From contig JBQMYS010000015.1 in the NCBI GenBank assembly GCA_052173355.1, positions 1 to 25,664 on the forward strand: a DNA stretch of 25,664 nt. Direction: 5' to 3'. The number at the start of each line of letters is the position of its first letter. Positions within the stretch are counted from its first letter, which is position 1. Positions 1 through 8,119 of the stretch are shown in pieces. This DNA is from JABZIP01 sp052173355. GTDB lineage: Bacteria > Bacillota > Clostridia > Peptostreptococcales > Anaerovoracaceae. The position numbers and the translations under genes are program-made. Below the pieces are notes generated by a model, which was given only the letters and a program-made list of their open reading frames with translations, had not been told where the DNA came from and searched no databases.

Positions 1-51
1 GAGGGTGGAAGAACAGTAGGTTCCGGAGTCGTTGCATCTATAATTGAGTAA
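1..51 (+). CDS. tuf: Elongation factor Tu, C-terminal end (partial)
   Basis: Only the last 16 codons and the TAA stop lie in the window. They read EGGRTVGSGVVASIIE, which matches the highly conserved C-terminus of bacterial EF-Tu domain 3 (REGGRTVGAGVV-type ending). EF-Tu delivers aminoacyl-tRNA to the ribosome in the cytoplasm. A hairpin terminator follows about 23 nt after the stop, so tuf is probably the last gene of its transcript. The rest of the gene lies upstream of the window, so its completeness cannot be judged. The fragment is short, but the match is distinctive. Confidence 0.9.
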   Translation, partial: EGGRTVGSGVVASIIE

Positions 52-74
52 TAAATCTGTATGATTTAAAAAAT

Positions 75-102
75 AAAAAAGAGAGCTTCTGCTCTCTTTT
101 TT
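75..102. terminator. Bidirectional intrinsic terminator between tuf and the YprB-like gene
   Basis: The six-base GC-containing arm GAGAGC (81-86) pairs with GCTCTC (91-96) across a TTCT loop. It is extended by A75-80 pairing with T97-102, so each strand has a run of U after the stem. It sits between the tuf stop on the plus strand and the stop of the converging minus-strand gene at 112, and probably serves both. Confidence 0.85.
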
Positions 103-111
103 ATTGATAAG

Positions 112-1116
112 TTAAATATCAATCATATTTGATATTCGTTTCAGTATAAGCTGTAAAGCGTGGATAATTGAGCGCTCATAGGTGGTCTTGTCACGTTTTA
201 GTAAAAGGTAACCTTGCGCATAATTTTCGTAGTATTCAAGTTCTGTAAAATCCCAATTTATGTTTTTGAGATTCATTATTTTCATATCATTTTTTTGAAG
301 TATAGGCAAATCAAGTGAAAAATTGTTATCCGATTTATTTATAGATAAGTGGCATGGCAAATCATCTATATTGTAAGCTTCAAAAGAAATCGGTTTTAGA
401 GAAGTACCTCGTATTTTAAGTATCTTAGGTAATATTTTAATTTCGGAGCTTATTACAAATCCTAAAGGGCACTCCATATTAAAAAAAGCTCTCGGCAAAT
501 CAGTCTTTTCCAGAATTGGGAAAATTCTTGCGAGTTGCAATACGTCATCGCTGTTATGAAGCAGGATTTCTGCGCGTAAACTTGCGTCTTTTGATGTAAT
601 GTAAGAATAGTAGCGATTTATACTGTCAGCACCTGAAATCATATCGCTTCTCTTGTCCCAAAGACCTAAAAAGTTTTCTACAGTTTTTTGTTTTAAGTTC
701 GGTAAGTGTTTTCTAAATTGAGAATAGCTGTGTAAAAATAGGTAAATATCTATATTCAAAGGAAAGATGAAATCAGGTTTGATGTTGTATTGTTTTATTT
801 TTTCCTTAAGATATTTTATATCAAAACTTTTGCCGTTATACGTTAAAAGTATATCGATTTTTTCTATTTCGTTTATGTAGCGGGCAAGAATATCTTTTTC
901 TTCATCTAAGTTTTCAGCGAAATACTGCTTTAGTAAATAACCGTTTTCTTTGAATTCCAGTAATGCGCCTAATATAAATTTGCTGTTTTTGGGCGATAAA
1001 CCGGTAGTTTCTATATCTAAGCATGCTAATTTTTTGTTTTCGGTATTTTGCAAATAAAAATCAAGAATTTTGCTTTTAAACGGTAAATCATTGTAAAATT
1101 TTTCAACAGTATACAT
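112..1116 (-). CDS. YprB-type RNase H-like 3'-5' exonuclease domain protein
   Basis: This 334-residue protein has the DEDD exonuclease pattern of the YprB/RNase_H_2 family. Motif I is DIE (D34, E36) within LACLDIETTGL. Motif II is TYNGKSFD (N95, D100). A late motif, HNSDD (H188-D192), should carry the third acidic metal ligand. Members of the family are two-metal nucleases or predicted nucleases; the substrate of this one is unknown. The catalytic domain covers about residues 28-205. The C-terminal 130 residues (from about 206) are not recognised. On the minus strand, an AGGAGA ribosome site sits just upstream of the ATG. It converges with tuf and shares its terminator, and it diverges from mgtE. 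Domain assignment is firm; cellular role is unknown. Confidence 0.8.
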   Translation of the reverse strand: MYTVEKFYNDLPFKSKILDFYLQNTENKKLACLDIETTGLSPKNSKFILGALLEFKENGYLLKQYFAENLDEEKDILARYINEIEKIDILLTYNGKSFDIKYLKEKIKQYNIKPDFIFPLNIDIYLFLHSYSQFRKHLPNLKQKTVENFLGLWDKRSDMISGADSINRYYSYITSKDASLRAEILLHNSDDVLQLARIFPILEKTDLPRAFFNMECPLGFVISSEIKILPKILKIRGTSLKPISFEAYNIDDLPCHLSINKSDNNFSLDLPILQKNDMKIMNLKNINWDFTELEYYENYAQGYLLLKRDKTTYERSIIHALQLILKRISNMIDI

Positions 1117-1182
1117 AGCAGGTCTCCTATGTTGTAATAATTTATCATATCTTCATGAAAAACATTTTAAAGATTTGTGAAT

Positions 1183-1199
1183 ATTATATCTAAATTATA
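1183..1199 (-). promoter_or_regulatory. Candidate -10 elements for the YprB-like gene
   Basis: Two ATTATA strings on the plus strand (1183-1188 and 1194-1199) read TATAAT on the minus strand, 67-83 nt upstream of the ATG of the YprB-like gene. Neither has a good -35 hexamer at 16-18 nt, so the promoter is only a candidate. Confidence 0.3.
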
Positions 1200-1243
1200 C
1201 CCGAAAAAATAAAGATACCTTAAAAAAATTGTCAATGCGGGAA

Positions 1244-1272
1244 TTGAAAAAAACAGTGAAACGTAGTATAAT
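1244..1272 (+). promoter_or_regulatory. Sigma-A-type promoter for the mgtE operon
   Basis: TTGAAA (1244-1249) and TATAAT (1267-1272) are separated by exactly 17 nt, close to the vegetative consensus. Transcription would start near 1279, leaving a leader of about 130 nt before mgtE. No other convincing promoter is seen before 7219, so this one may drive mgtE through the wecG-type gene. Confidence 0.75.
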
Positions 1273-1302
1273 TTATAGAATGTAGATTTGTTTAGAAGGG
1301 AA

Positions 1303-1370
1303 GTGAATTTGTGGAAATTGGACCGAGTATGAGCCATAAGAAAATATTAAATCTAAAAATGGGTAAATAA
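1303..1370 (+). other. Possible overlapping leader mini-ORFs upstream of mgtE
   Basis: GTG at 1303 opens a 9-codon frame (MNLWKLDRV) ending in TGA at 1330-1332. This stop overlaps an ATG at 1329 (ATGA junction) opening a 13-codon frame (MSHKKILNLKMGK) that ends at 1370. The AGAAGGG before the GTG is spaced too tightly for a good ribosome site. The arrangement resembles coupled leader peptides, but frames this short arise often by chance. Confidence 0.2.
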
Positions 1371-1410
1371 CTCAGATTTTGTTGCCCTTTTTAGAAGAAA
1401 GGAGAGGGCA
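1349..1410 (+). promoter_or_regulatory. mgtE leader with mutually exclusive hairpins
   Basis: Three stems compete. AAATCT (1349-1354) can pair with AGATTT (1374-1379). GGGTAA (1361-1366) can pair with TTGCCC (1382-1387), one G-U pair, followed by five T, which is terminator-like. TGCCCT (1383-1388) can pair perfectly with AGGGCA (1405-1410), which would enclose the GGAG ribosome site and reach the first base of the mgtE ATG. The second stem shares bases with both others. The leader does not match the conserved core of the M-box magnesium riboswitch as I know it. Regulation is inferred from base pairing only. Confidence 0.4.
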
Positions 1411-2789
1411 TGGAAAAAGATTTAGATAATTTGGATGTAGTATTACAACGGGTCTTGGAATGCATAGAAAATAAGAAATATTCGCATGCAAGAGATTTGC
1501 TTATAGAAAATAATGCGGTTGATATAGCCGAGATACTTGAAGATGTTTTGGAAGAAACAGACGTCGAAAAAACAGCGGTGCTCTATAGAATTCTTCCAAA
1601 AGACATAGCCGTAGATGTCTTTTCATACTTACCTACGGAAGATCAGATTGCTATAATTGGAGCAATAACGGATAAAGAAGTCAGCTATATAATGGACGAA
1701 CTTGCATTCGACGATATGATAGACGTTCTTGAAGAATTGCCGGCAAATATAGTAGACAAAATACTGGAAAAAACACCCAAAGATGAAAGAAAATTGATAA
1801 ACACATTCCTGAATTATCCTGATACCTGTGCAGGTAGCCTGATGACACCAGACTATATTACATTGCGAAAAGATATGACTGTCGGCGAGGCACTTGCGTA
1901 TATTAAAAGGGAGGGCATGGATAGTGAAACAATTTATACATGCTATGTCAAGGACGATGGTAGAAAACTTTTAGGGATAGTTTCTTTAAGAAACTTGGTA
2001 ATTGCAGATGACGATATGCATATAGCAGATTTTATGCATACGGATATAGTGAAAGTAAACGTTTACGATGATCAGGAAGAAGTTTCGGATATATTTACGA
2101 AATATGGATTTTTGGCAATTCCGGTGGTTGATAACGAAGGAAGAATAGTAGGAATAATAACGGTAGATGACATACTTGATGTAATAGAGGAAGAAACTAC
2201 AGAAGACTTCGAGAGAATGGCAGGTGTCATGGCGGATACTGACAGGGATTACTTGGATATGAGTATTTGGCAACACGTGAAAAGCAGGATTCCTTGGCTA
2301 TTCCTTTTGATGTGCTCGTATGTTATTACAGGGGGAATAATAGCGCGTTTTGAAGCGGTGCTTTCTAAAGTAATAAGCCTTGTTGCATATATGCCGATGC
2401 TAATGGGGACAGGCGGAAATTCAGGTTCACAATCTGCGACTTTGGTTATTCGAGGTATGTCGGTAGATGAAATAGATTTGGATGATTTTTTCAAAGTATT
2501 GGTAAAGGAACTGGGAGTCAGTATTATAATAGGAATTGCACTGAGCTCTTTAAATTTTGTAAGAATTTGTTATATAGAAAAGCAGGGGGCTATGGTGGCG
2601 CTTACAGTTTGTGCATCTATGCTTGTAATAGTTATAGCGGCTAAATTGATAGGAAGTATGCTTCCTATGCTTGCAAAGCGCATAGGGATTGACCCGGCAC
2701 TCATGGCAACTCCAACGATTTCTTCGCTTACGGACATGGTATCGGTCATAACATATTTCATGCTTGCAAAATTGTTTTTGAATATTTAA
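1410..2789 (+). CDS. mgtE: Magnesium transporter MgtE
   Basis: This 459-residue protein has the full MgtE layout. An acidic helical N domain (about 1-130) is followed by a tandem CBS pair (about 138-262) and a C-terminal membrane domain of about five helices (from about residue 290). The pore signature is present: IDPALMATP carries D428, and SLTD carries D442. The 14-residue spacing of these two aspartates matches the pore aspartates of Thermus MgtE. The family forms homodimeric Mg2+ channels in the plasma membrane; cytosolic Mg2+ bound by the N and CBS domains closes the pore. A strong GGAGAGGG ribosome site precedes the ATG. The gene heads a run of five same-strand genes, but its leader suggests separate control. 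Confidence 0.95.
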   Translation: MEKDLDNLDVVLQRVLECIENKKYSHARDLLIENNAVDIAEILEDVLEETDVEKTAVLYRILPKDIAVDVFSYLPTEDQIAIIGAITDKEVSYIMDELAFDDMIDVLEELPANIVDKILEKTPKDERKLINTFLNYPDTCAGSLMTPDYITLRKDMTVGEALAYIKREGMDSETIYTCYVKDDGRKLLGIVSLRNLVIADDDMHIADFMHTDIVKVNVYDDQEEVSDIFTKYGFLAIPVVDNEGRIVGIITVDDILDVIEEETTEDFERMAGVMADTDRDYLDMSIWQHVKSRIPWLFLLMCSYVITGGIIARFEAVLSKVISLVAYMPMLMGTGGNSGSQSATLVIRGMSVDEIDLDDFFKVLVKELGVSIIIGIALSSLNFVRICYIEKQGAMVALTVCASMLVIVIAAKLIGSMLPMLAKRIGIDPALMATPTISSLTDMVSVITYFMLAKLFLNI

Positions 2790-2800
2790 GGTGGATTAAA

Positions 2801-3193
2801 ATGAAAAAAAACACAATAATTTTAATGGCTATTTCGATAGTCTTAATTTTAGGAATAACTATGGCATTTGCGGGAGGCACGCCCGGCACAACGGAAGACC
2901 CTTTGGTATCACGAAGTTATGTCGATAGTGCATTATCGTATAAGCCGCTTGAATTAAAAGCAGGGCAAAGTCTAATCGGAGGAGAAGGATGTGAAATAAT
3001 ACCACGAAGCGGATTTGTTACTGCTCTTGCCCCGCAGGACGGGCTTGCCGATGTAACGGCAGGAAATGAAATAAAACAAGGATATACAGCACCTACAAAT
3101 CATTTGATGATAGTTTCACGTTCGGACGGTAGGGGTATAAAGGCGCAGGAAGATTCATGGATACTTGTTCGAGGTAAGTATACTATTCAGTAA
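2801..3193 (+). CDS. Small secreted protein of unknown function
   Basis: This 130-residue protein begins with a clear signal sequence: MKK, a hydrophobic stretch to about residue 23, and an AFA-G-like cleavage site. The mature part contains PLVSRSYVDSAL, a glycine-rich segment (SLIGGEGCEIIPRSG), NHLMIVSRSDGRGIKA and a short C-terminal ILVRGKYTIQ. I know similar small exported proteins in Clostridia (PLV.xSYV, NHLxxxxRxDGRG pattern) but no established function. It has a ribosome site (AAGGTGG) and lies 11 nt after mgtE and 19 nt before the DUF5693-like gene. The context suggests a cell-envelope role, for instance in the cell-wall polysaccharide system encoded downstream. Confidence 0.7.
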   Translation: MKKNTIILMAISIVLILGITMAFAGGTPGTTEDPLVSRSYVDSALSYKPLELKAGQSLIGGEGCEIIPRSGFVTALAPQDGLADVTAGNEIKQGYTAPTNHLMIVSRSDGRGIKAQEDSWILVRGKYTIQ

Positions 3194-3212
3194 ATATGGA
3201 GTTTTTATAAGG

Positions 3213-5375
3213 ATGAATCAAAAAAAAATTAGAAGATATTTAATTTCAATTTTAGTAGGTTGTTTGACATTTTCTATTTTGACAGGATCGTTTAAGGATA
3301 GACTTGATGTGGAGCACGATTCAAAAAGCTACGATGTAATTTTAGATTATGATGAAATGGAAGCGTTGGCGGCTCAATCGGAAACATCTGTAAGCAGTTT
3401 GCTCAAAAGGTTTAATGATGAAATAGGGATTTCAAAAGTCGCGCTAATGGAGGAAAATCTAAGCAGCTTAACACAAAACCAAGATATAAATGTATTTGCA
3501 TATCCTGTAGATATGATTACAAAGAAGGCAAATTGGAAAAGCGATTATCCGCAGGAAGTTTTACATATGTTGGAAAAATCGGATAAATATGATGTTTTGG
3601 TAGAGATTTCTGATGAATATTTCAAAAATTTTCTTTTCACACAAATAAGAGCGAGATTTGATGAAAATCAATATGAATTTTTGGATTTAGGTAAGAGCTC
3701 TTTTGTATTGTTTGATGGAAATTCTAAAAATGCATTATATTCACAGATATATAAATTAGTTAATTCTGAAAAAGAGGGAGTAATTGAAAAAGCCGATGTA
3801 ATAGGTTCAAAGATAATGCTTACGGGCTTGGGGCTTTTACCCGAAAAAATTTATAAAATTAAATCGGCAGGTTGTGAGGTAATTCCAAGAACTCTGTGCT
3901 ATTCAGGGCTTAACAGTAAAAATTTCGTATCCGATTTTGAACTTCAAACCAGAAAATACGGAATATCGACGGAATATTTGATTCCCGGCGGTGAGGCGGT
4001 AATGGGGAATGATGACGGTATAGATGCAGTAAAACAATATATGGACGAGTACGGCAGCAAGTTGGGACTTATAGAAACAACTACTCAGCGAGGAAATATA
4101 ATGCAAGCCGGTATTGATTCACTTGTTGTAATGACAAACTATAAAGCCGTAAGAGTTTTTTCAGTATGGAATTATATACAGTATAGATATAAAGTGTATG
4201 GTTATGAAGGTGCTAAAGAGATTGAAAACACACTGTTTAGAGCTGTAACAGAGAGAAATATAAGGCTGATTTATTTCAAGCCCATAAAAGAAAATCAAGA
4301 TTTATACACATATGTAACGAATTTTGAAGAATACAGGGAACTTTTTTCGAATTTGGCAAATAGACTTGCCGAGCATGGATTTGTTAGCGGATCTGCCAGT
4401 GTAATGGGAAATGTAAAATCCAACCCTATTTCAGAAATTGCGTTAGGGTTTGCGTTGATTTCGGCAGTTTTGTTGCTTATTTCAACTTTGATTGAACTCA
4501 ATTTAAAAAAGACAGGAATACTTGCAATTATTGGGGCTGCAGGGATTTGTGCCGCTAAGTATGTGATGCCGAATTCGTTTATACTGTTTTTAAGCTTTAT
4601 GACGGCTGTTATATTTGCTTGTCTTGCAATAACTGTGTTTTTATTTGCTGCAGATAGGGTACAGTATAAGTTTGCGCAGGATGCCGGAGTATGGGGGATT
4701 GTGATTGCGGCGGCCGCAGTTTTGATTGTTTCTGTGATGGTCGCTCTTGTGGGCGCAACTTTTACAGCATCTATCCTTTCGAAGAATTCATTTATGCTTG
4801 AAATGGATATTTTTAGAGGAGTAAAGGTGGCACAACTGATACCGCTTGTATATTTCTTTTTGGTGTATGCCGCTTATTTCGGATTCGGAAAGAAAAAAAA
4901 GAAACATTCAGGTTTGGAAATCCAAGATATTAAAGCTATGTTGTTGACAGATGTTAAAATTTGGATGGCTATAGTTGCCGTAGTTCTTGGGGCGGTAGGC
5001 ACTTATTATATAATGCGTACAGGACATGAGAGCAATTTGGAAGTTTCAAGTGTTGAAATGCTATTTAGAAATTATCTGGAAGATCATTTAATTGCAAGAC
5101 CGAGAAATAAGGAATTTTTATTTGCATTTCCAAGTTTGATGATTTCAATTTATATGTTTGCACGCAGGCAAAAACTTCTTGCTTTGATATTCGGACTTTG
5201 CAGCGTAGTAGGTTTAACATCCGTAATAAACACATTTATGCACATCAGAACTCCGCTTTATTTGGGATATTTCAGAACGGCATGCTCGCTACAGTTTGGA
5301 ATTTTTCTTGGAATTGTGGCTATTGTAATGATAGAAGTTTGTAAACTAATATGGAAAAAATATATAAAATTGTAA
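3213..5375 (+). CDS. DUF5693-like polytopic membrane protein
   Basis: About 720 residues. One N-terminal transmembrane helix (YLISILVGCLTFSIL) is followed by an extracytoplasmic domain of about 380 residues, then about nine hydrophobic helices from about residue 407 to the C-terminus. I chose ATG 3213, preceded by GGAG at 3198-3201. The frame stays open upstream to a TTG at 3165, but that would overlap the preceding gene and put a non-signal-like leader before the basic MNQKKIRR start. This architecture next to csaB is typical of proteins annotated as DUF5693 in Firmicutes. Function is not established. The gene overlaps csaB by 25 nt, implying coupled translation. I infer a role in assembling or exporting a pyruvylated cell-wall polymer, perhaps analogous to CsaA. 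Confidence 0.75.
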   Translation: MNQKKIRRYLISILVGCLTFSILTGSFKDRLDVEHDSKSYDVILDYDEMEALAAQSETSVSSLLKRFNDEIGISKVALMEENLSSLTQNQDINVFAYPVDMITKKANWKSDYPQEVLHMLEKSDKYDVLVEISDEYFKNFLFTQIRARFDENQYEFLDLGKSSFVLFDGNSKNALYSQIYKLVNSEKEGVIEKADVIGSKIMLTGLGLLPEKIYKIKSAGCEVIPRTLCYSGLNSKNFVSDFELQTRKYGISTEYLIPGGEAVMGNDDGIDAVKQYMDEYGSKLGLIETTTQRGNIMQAGIDSLVVMTNYKAVRVFSVWNYIQYRYKVYGYEGAKEIENTLFRAVTERNIRLIYFKPIKENQDLYTYVTNFEEYRELFSNLANRLAEHGFVSGSASVMGNVKSNPISEIALGFALISAVLLLISTLIELNLKKTGILAIIGAAGICAAKYVMPNSFILFLSFMTAVIFACLAITVFLFAADRVQYKFAQDAGVWGIVIAAAAVLIVSVMVALVGATFTASILSKNSFMLEMDIFRGVKVAQLIPLVYFFLVYAAYFGFGKKKKKHSGLEIQDIKAMLLTDVKIWMAIVAVVLGAVGTYYIMRTGHESNLEVSSVEMLFRNYLEDHLIARPRNKEFLFAFPSLMISIYMFARRQKLLALIFGLCSVVGLTSVINTFMHIRTPLYLGYFRTACSLQFGIFLGIVAIVMIEVCKLIWKKYIKL

Positions 5376-6460
5376 TATCCGGATATTATGGATTTAATAA
5401 TATAGGCGATGAATCCATATTGCGTGCAGTTGTGGATAATTTAAAAATCAAAATCCCACAGGCAAAAATTGTTGTTTTAACAAAGGATGTCGACGGAACC
5501 GGACAAAAATACGGAGTTGATACTGTTGACAGAAAATCTTTTATTGATGTTTTTTCAGTAATATCTTCTTGCGATTTTTTAATAAGCGGCGGGGGCAGTT
5601 TGTTGCAGGATGTTACCAGCAAAAAGAGCATACTTTATTATATTGCGATAATAAAATTGGCTCTTTTATTTGGAAAAAAGGTTCTGATATATAGTCAAGG
5701 TATAGGACCTATAAATTCTAAATTCAATCGGAAGCTTACAGCAAAAACACTCCAAAAGGTTAGCAGTATAGTTGTGAGAGATGAATCTTCCAAAGAATTT
5801 CTCGAAGAAATCGGAGTCACCAAAAACATAATTGTTACGGCAGATCCGGTGCTTCGAATTAAACCTACACCGCTTGATATAGGCAGTAAAATACTTGAAA
5901 GCGAAGGGCTTGTTCGTACTGAAAAAGAAAATATAACAGTAGGATTTGCTATACGCGAAAGAAATCTGAAAAGTGATTTTATGAATGAACTTGCAAATGC
6001 TATAAGGAAGTTGGTAACTGAGCGAAAGGCGAAAGTCGTTTTGATTCCGTTTCATTTTTCTGAGGACAGACTGGTAATAGATGAACTTGCAGAAAGACTT
6101 TGTGATTTATCGGGGAGTATATTTTGCTTGCACAAAAAATATTTAACAGACGAGATGCTAAGCATAGTGGGTAATTTGGATATGCTTGTCGGTGTAAGAT
6201 TGCATTCGCTGATTCATGCTACAATAATGGGTGTTCCGTTAATTGGGATTTCTTATGATCCCAAAGTTAATTCGTTTTTAAAATCTATTGGCACTAAAGC
6301 TATATCGTCTATTTACGATTTTTCTTGTGACGATTTTATAGTGGAATTTGATAATATAATGCAGTCAAAAAAAGAATTTTGTGACAGAGTTGAAAAAAAT
6401 GTGGAGCATTTGAAAGAAATGCTTGATATAAATGAAGAAATAATTAAAGGGTTAATGTAA
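5351..6460 (+). CDS. csaB: Polysaccharide pyruvyl transferase CsaB
   Basis: This 369-residue protein has the PS_pyruv_trans signatures: an N-terminal GYYGFNNIGDESIL, SGGGSLLQD (about 77-85), YSQGIGP, RDESSKEFL, ADPVLRIKP and the late VGVRLHSLIHA followed by GVPLIGISYDPK. CsaB enzymes move a pyruvyl group from phosphoenolpyruvate onto secondary cell-wall polysaccharide; the ketal is the ligand for SLH domains of S-layer proteins. Its presence suggests this organism anchors SLH proteins. The start lies inside the end of the preceding membrane-protein gene. Its stop shares one base with the next start (TAATG), so the three genes are translationally linked. Length is normal for the family. Confidence 0.92.
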   Translation: MEKIYKIVISGYYGFNNIGDESILRAVVDNLKIKIPQAKIVVLTKDVDGTGQKYGVDTVDRKSFIDVFSVISSCDFLISGGGSLLQDVTSKKSILYYIAIIKLALLFGKKVLIYSQGIGPINSKFNRKLTAKTLQKVSSIVVRDESSKEFLEEIGVTKNIIVTADPVLRIKPTPLDIGSKILESEGLVRTEKENITVGFAIRERNLKSDFMNELANAIRKLVTERKAKVVLIPFHFSEDRLVIDELAERLCDLSGSIFCLHKKYLTDEMLSIVGNLDMLVGVRLHSLIHATIMGVPLIGISYDPKVNSFLKSIGTKAISSIYDFSCDDFIVEFDNIMQSKKEFCDRVEKNVEHLKEMLDINEEIIKGLM

Positions 6461-7218
6461 TGCAAAATAGTAAAAGCAGAATTAAAATACTTGACATCCC
6501 AATAGATACTGTAAATATGGACGAAGCGTTAAAAAAGTTTTCAAAGCTGATCTCAACTGACGGTTGTGATTTGATAGTCACTCCTAATTCAGAGATAGTG
6601 ATGAATGCACAAAAGGACAGTGAATTGCGTATGTTGATTGAAAAGGCGGCGCTTGTAATACCTGATGGAATAGGGCTTGTTTATGCATCAAAGATAGTAG
6701 GTGCGCCGCTATCTGAGAGAGTGACGGGTATTGATTTTCTGGGGCGTGCGCTTGCTCATTTGCAACATACAGGTCAAAGTGTTTATCTTTTAGGGAGCAA
6801 GCCGGCAAGCGCCGAAAGCGAGTCGATTGCGGCGCTTGCCGCCCGCAATATGAAAGCGATGTACCCTCAGTTGATTATTGCGGGCACGCATGATGGATAT
6901 TTTTCGCAGGAGCAGGAAAAGGAATTGGTTGACGAAATCAATAAAAGCGGGGCTGAATTTTTAGTTGTCGCTCTTGGAGCGCCAAAGCAGGAAAAATTTA
7001 TCTATAAATATCGTAAACAATTTGTAAATGTTAAAGCGGGGATAGGTGTAGGAGGCAGTTTGGACGTTTGGGCAGGCGCTGTTAAGCGAGCACCTGAGTT
7101 TTATCAAAAACATGGGCTTGAGTGGTTGTACCGCTTTGCTAAAGAGCCGACAAGAATTAGGCGTGTAATGCAATTACCGCTTTTTATGATAAAAGTATTG
7201 CTGAGAGGTAAAAAATAG
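6460..7218 (+). CDS. WecG/TagA/CpsF family glycosyltransferase
   Basis: This 252-residue protein has the family pattern: TPNSEIVMNAQKD (about 41-53), PDGIGLVYASK with D69, PLSERVTGIDF with R87, VYLLGSKPASAE, and GAPKQEKFI near residue 172. TagA homologues transfer N-acetylmannosamine from UDP-ManNAc to undecaprenyl-diphospho-GlcNAc, making the linkage unit of wall teichoic acid or related cell-wall polymers. D69 and R87 correspond to residues reported as important in TagA. Its position directly after csaB suggests that it makes the linkage unit of the polymer CsaB pyruvylates. The middle of the gene is visibly richer in G+C than its neighbours. WecG-type UDP-ManNAcA transfer is an alternative. 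Confidence 0.88.
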   Translation: MQNSKSRIKILDIPIDTVNMDEALKKFSKLISTDGCDLIVTPNSEIVMNAQKDSELRMLIEKAALVIPDGIGLVYASKIVGAPLSERVTGIDFLGRALAHLQHTGQSVYLLGSKPASAESESIAALAARNMKAMYPQLIIAGTHDGYFSQEQEKELVDEINKSGAEFLVVALGAPKQEKFIYKYRKQFVNVKAGIGVGGSLDVWAGAVKRAPEFYQKHGLEWLYRFAKEPTRIRRVMQLPLFMIKVLLRGKK

Positions 7219-7239
7219 CTATTGGTAGTCCGATACAGT

Positions 7240-7268
7240 TTGTTAAAGTCCAGAGTATTAGCTATGAG
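7240..7268 (+). promoter_or_regulatory. Weak candidate promoter for the transketolase genes
   Basis: TTGTTA (7240-7245) and TATGAG (7263-7268) are 17 nt apart in the 82-nt gap after the wecG-type gene. Each hexamer departs from consensus at about two positions. No terminator is seen in this gap, so read-through from upstream is equally possible. Confidence 0.3.
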
Positions 7269-7300
7269 TAAAAGGTAAATAATATCAAGGGAGGTAGAAA

Positions 7301-8119
7301 ATGAAATATCCGGAATTGAAAGAAATTGCAGACAGGTTGAGAGTTTCTGTGATTAAGGAAGTATATGCGGCAGGTTCGGGGCATCCCGGGGGATCGCTTT
7401 CTGCGGCAGATATTGTAACAGCACTTTATTTTAGAGAAATGAATATAGATCCTGCAAATCCTAAGAATAAAATGCGCGATAAATTCGTGCTTTCTAAAGG
7501 TCATGCCGCACCTATACTGTATGCGGCACTTGCAGAAAAGGGCTTTTTTCCAAAAGAAGAACTCATAAATTTGAGAAAGATAGGTGCGAAACTTCAAGGG
7601 CATCCAGATATGAAAAAAGTGCCGGGTGTTGAAATGTCTACAGGTTCGTTGGGGCAAGGATTTTCAGCTTCGGTAGGGATGGCGCTTGCAAACAGTATGG
7701 ATGAAAATGAGGGAAGAATTTATACTTTGCTTGGTGATGGAGAACTTCAAGAAGGAATAGTCTGGGAAGCAGCTATGGCAGCGGCACATTACAAACTCGA
7801 CAATTTGACAGCTATTGTTGACTGGAACGGACTTCAGATAGATGGTAAAAATGATGATGTAATGACGGTAGCACCGATTGATGAGAAGTTTAGAAGTTTT
7901 GGTTGGAATGTTATTTATATCGACGGTCATAACTTTGATGAAATAGTTGAAGCTTTTGTTAAAGCAAAGAATTCTGAAGGAAAGCCTACTGTTATAATAG
8001 CAAAGACTGTTAAGGGTAAAGGTGTTTCTTTTATGGAAGACAATCCGGGATGGCATGGAAAGGCACCAAATGAGGATGAAGCGAGAAAAGCTATAGCGGA
8101 ACTTGGAGGTGAGTGGTAA
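7301..8119 (+). CDS. Transketolase, N-terminal subunit
   Basis: This 272-residue protein is the thiamine-diphosphate-binding half of transketolase. It has GSGHPGGSLSAADIV (about 26-40), SKGHAAPILYA, GSLGQGFSASVGMALA, and the ThDP/metal motif GDGELQEG followed after about 25 residues by DWNGLQIDG (about 145-180). Transketolase transfers two-carbon units between pentose and hexose phosphates in the cytosol. In many Clostridia and archaea it is encoded as two polypeptides. The ribosome site GGGAGG is strong. The stop overlaps the start of the C-terminal subunit by one base (TAATG), as expected for a two-subunit enzyme. Both halves are intact, so this is not a frameshifted gene. Confidence 0.93.
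   Translation: MKYPELKEIADRLRVSVIKEVYAAGSGHPGGSLSAADIVTALYFREMNIDPANPKNKMRDKFVLSKGHAAPILYAALAEKGFFPKEELINLRKIGAKLQGHPDMKKVPGVEMSTGSLGQGFSASVGMALANSMDENEGRIYTLLGDGELQEGIVWEAAMAAAHYKLDNLTAIVDWNGLQIDGKNDDVMTVAPIDEKFRSFGWNVIYIDGHNFDEIVEAFVKAKNSEGKPTVIIAKTVKGKGVSFMEDNPGWHGKAPNEDEARKAIAELGGEW

Noticed and set aside
1273..1409. M-box (ykoK) magnesium riboswitch before mgtE.
   Set aside because: The conserved core I associate with the M-box is not recognisable here and the leader is shorter. Only generic hairpins can be supported.
3165..3212. A TTG at 3165 as start of the DUF5693-like protein.
   Set aside because: It overlaps the preceding gene, has no ribosome site and adds a leader unlike a membrane signal. 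ATG 3213 fits better.
6700..7150. Horizontal transfer of the wecG-type gene because of higher G+C.
   Set aside because: The difference is local and modest, and the gene is tightly coupled to csaB with a matching role. Composition alone is not enough.
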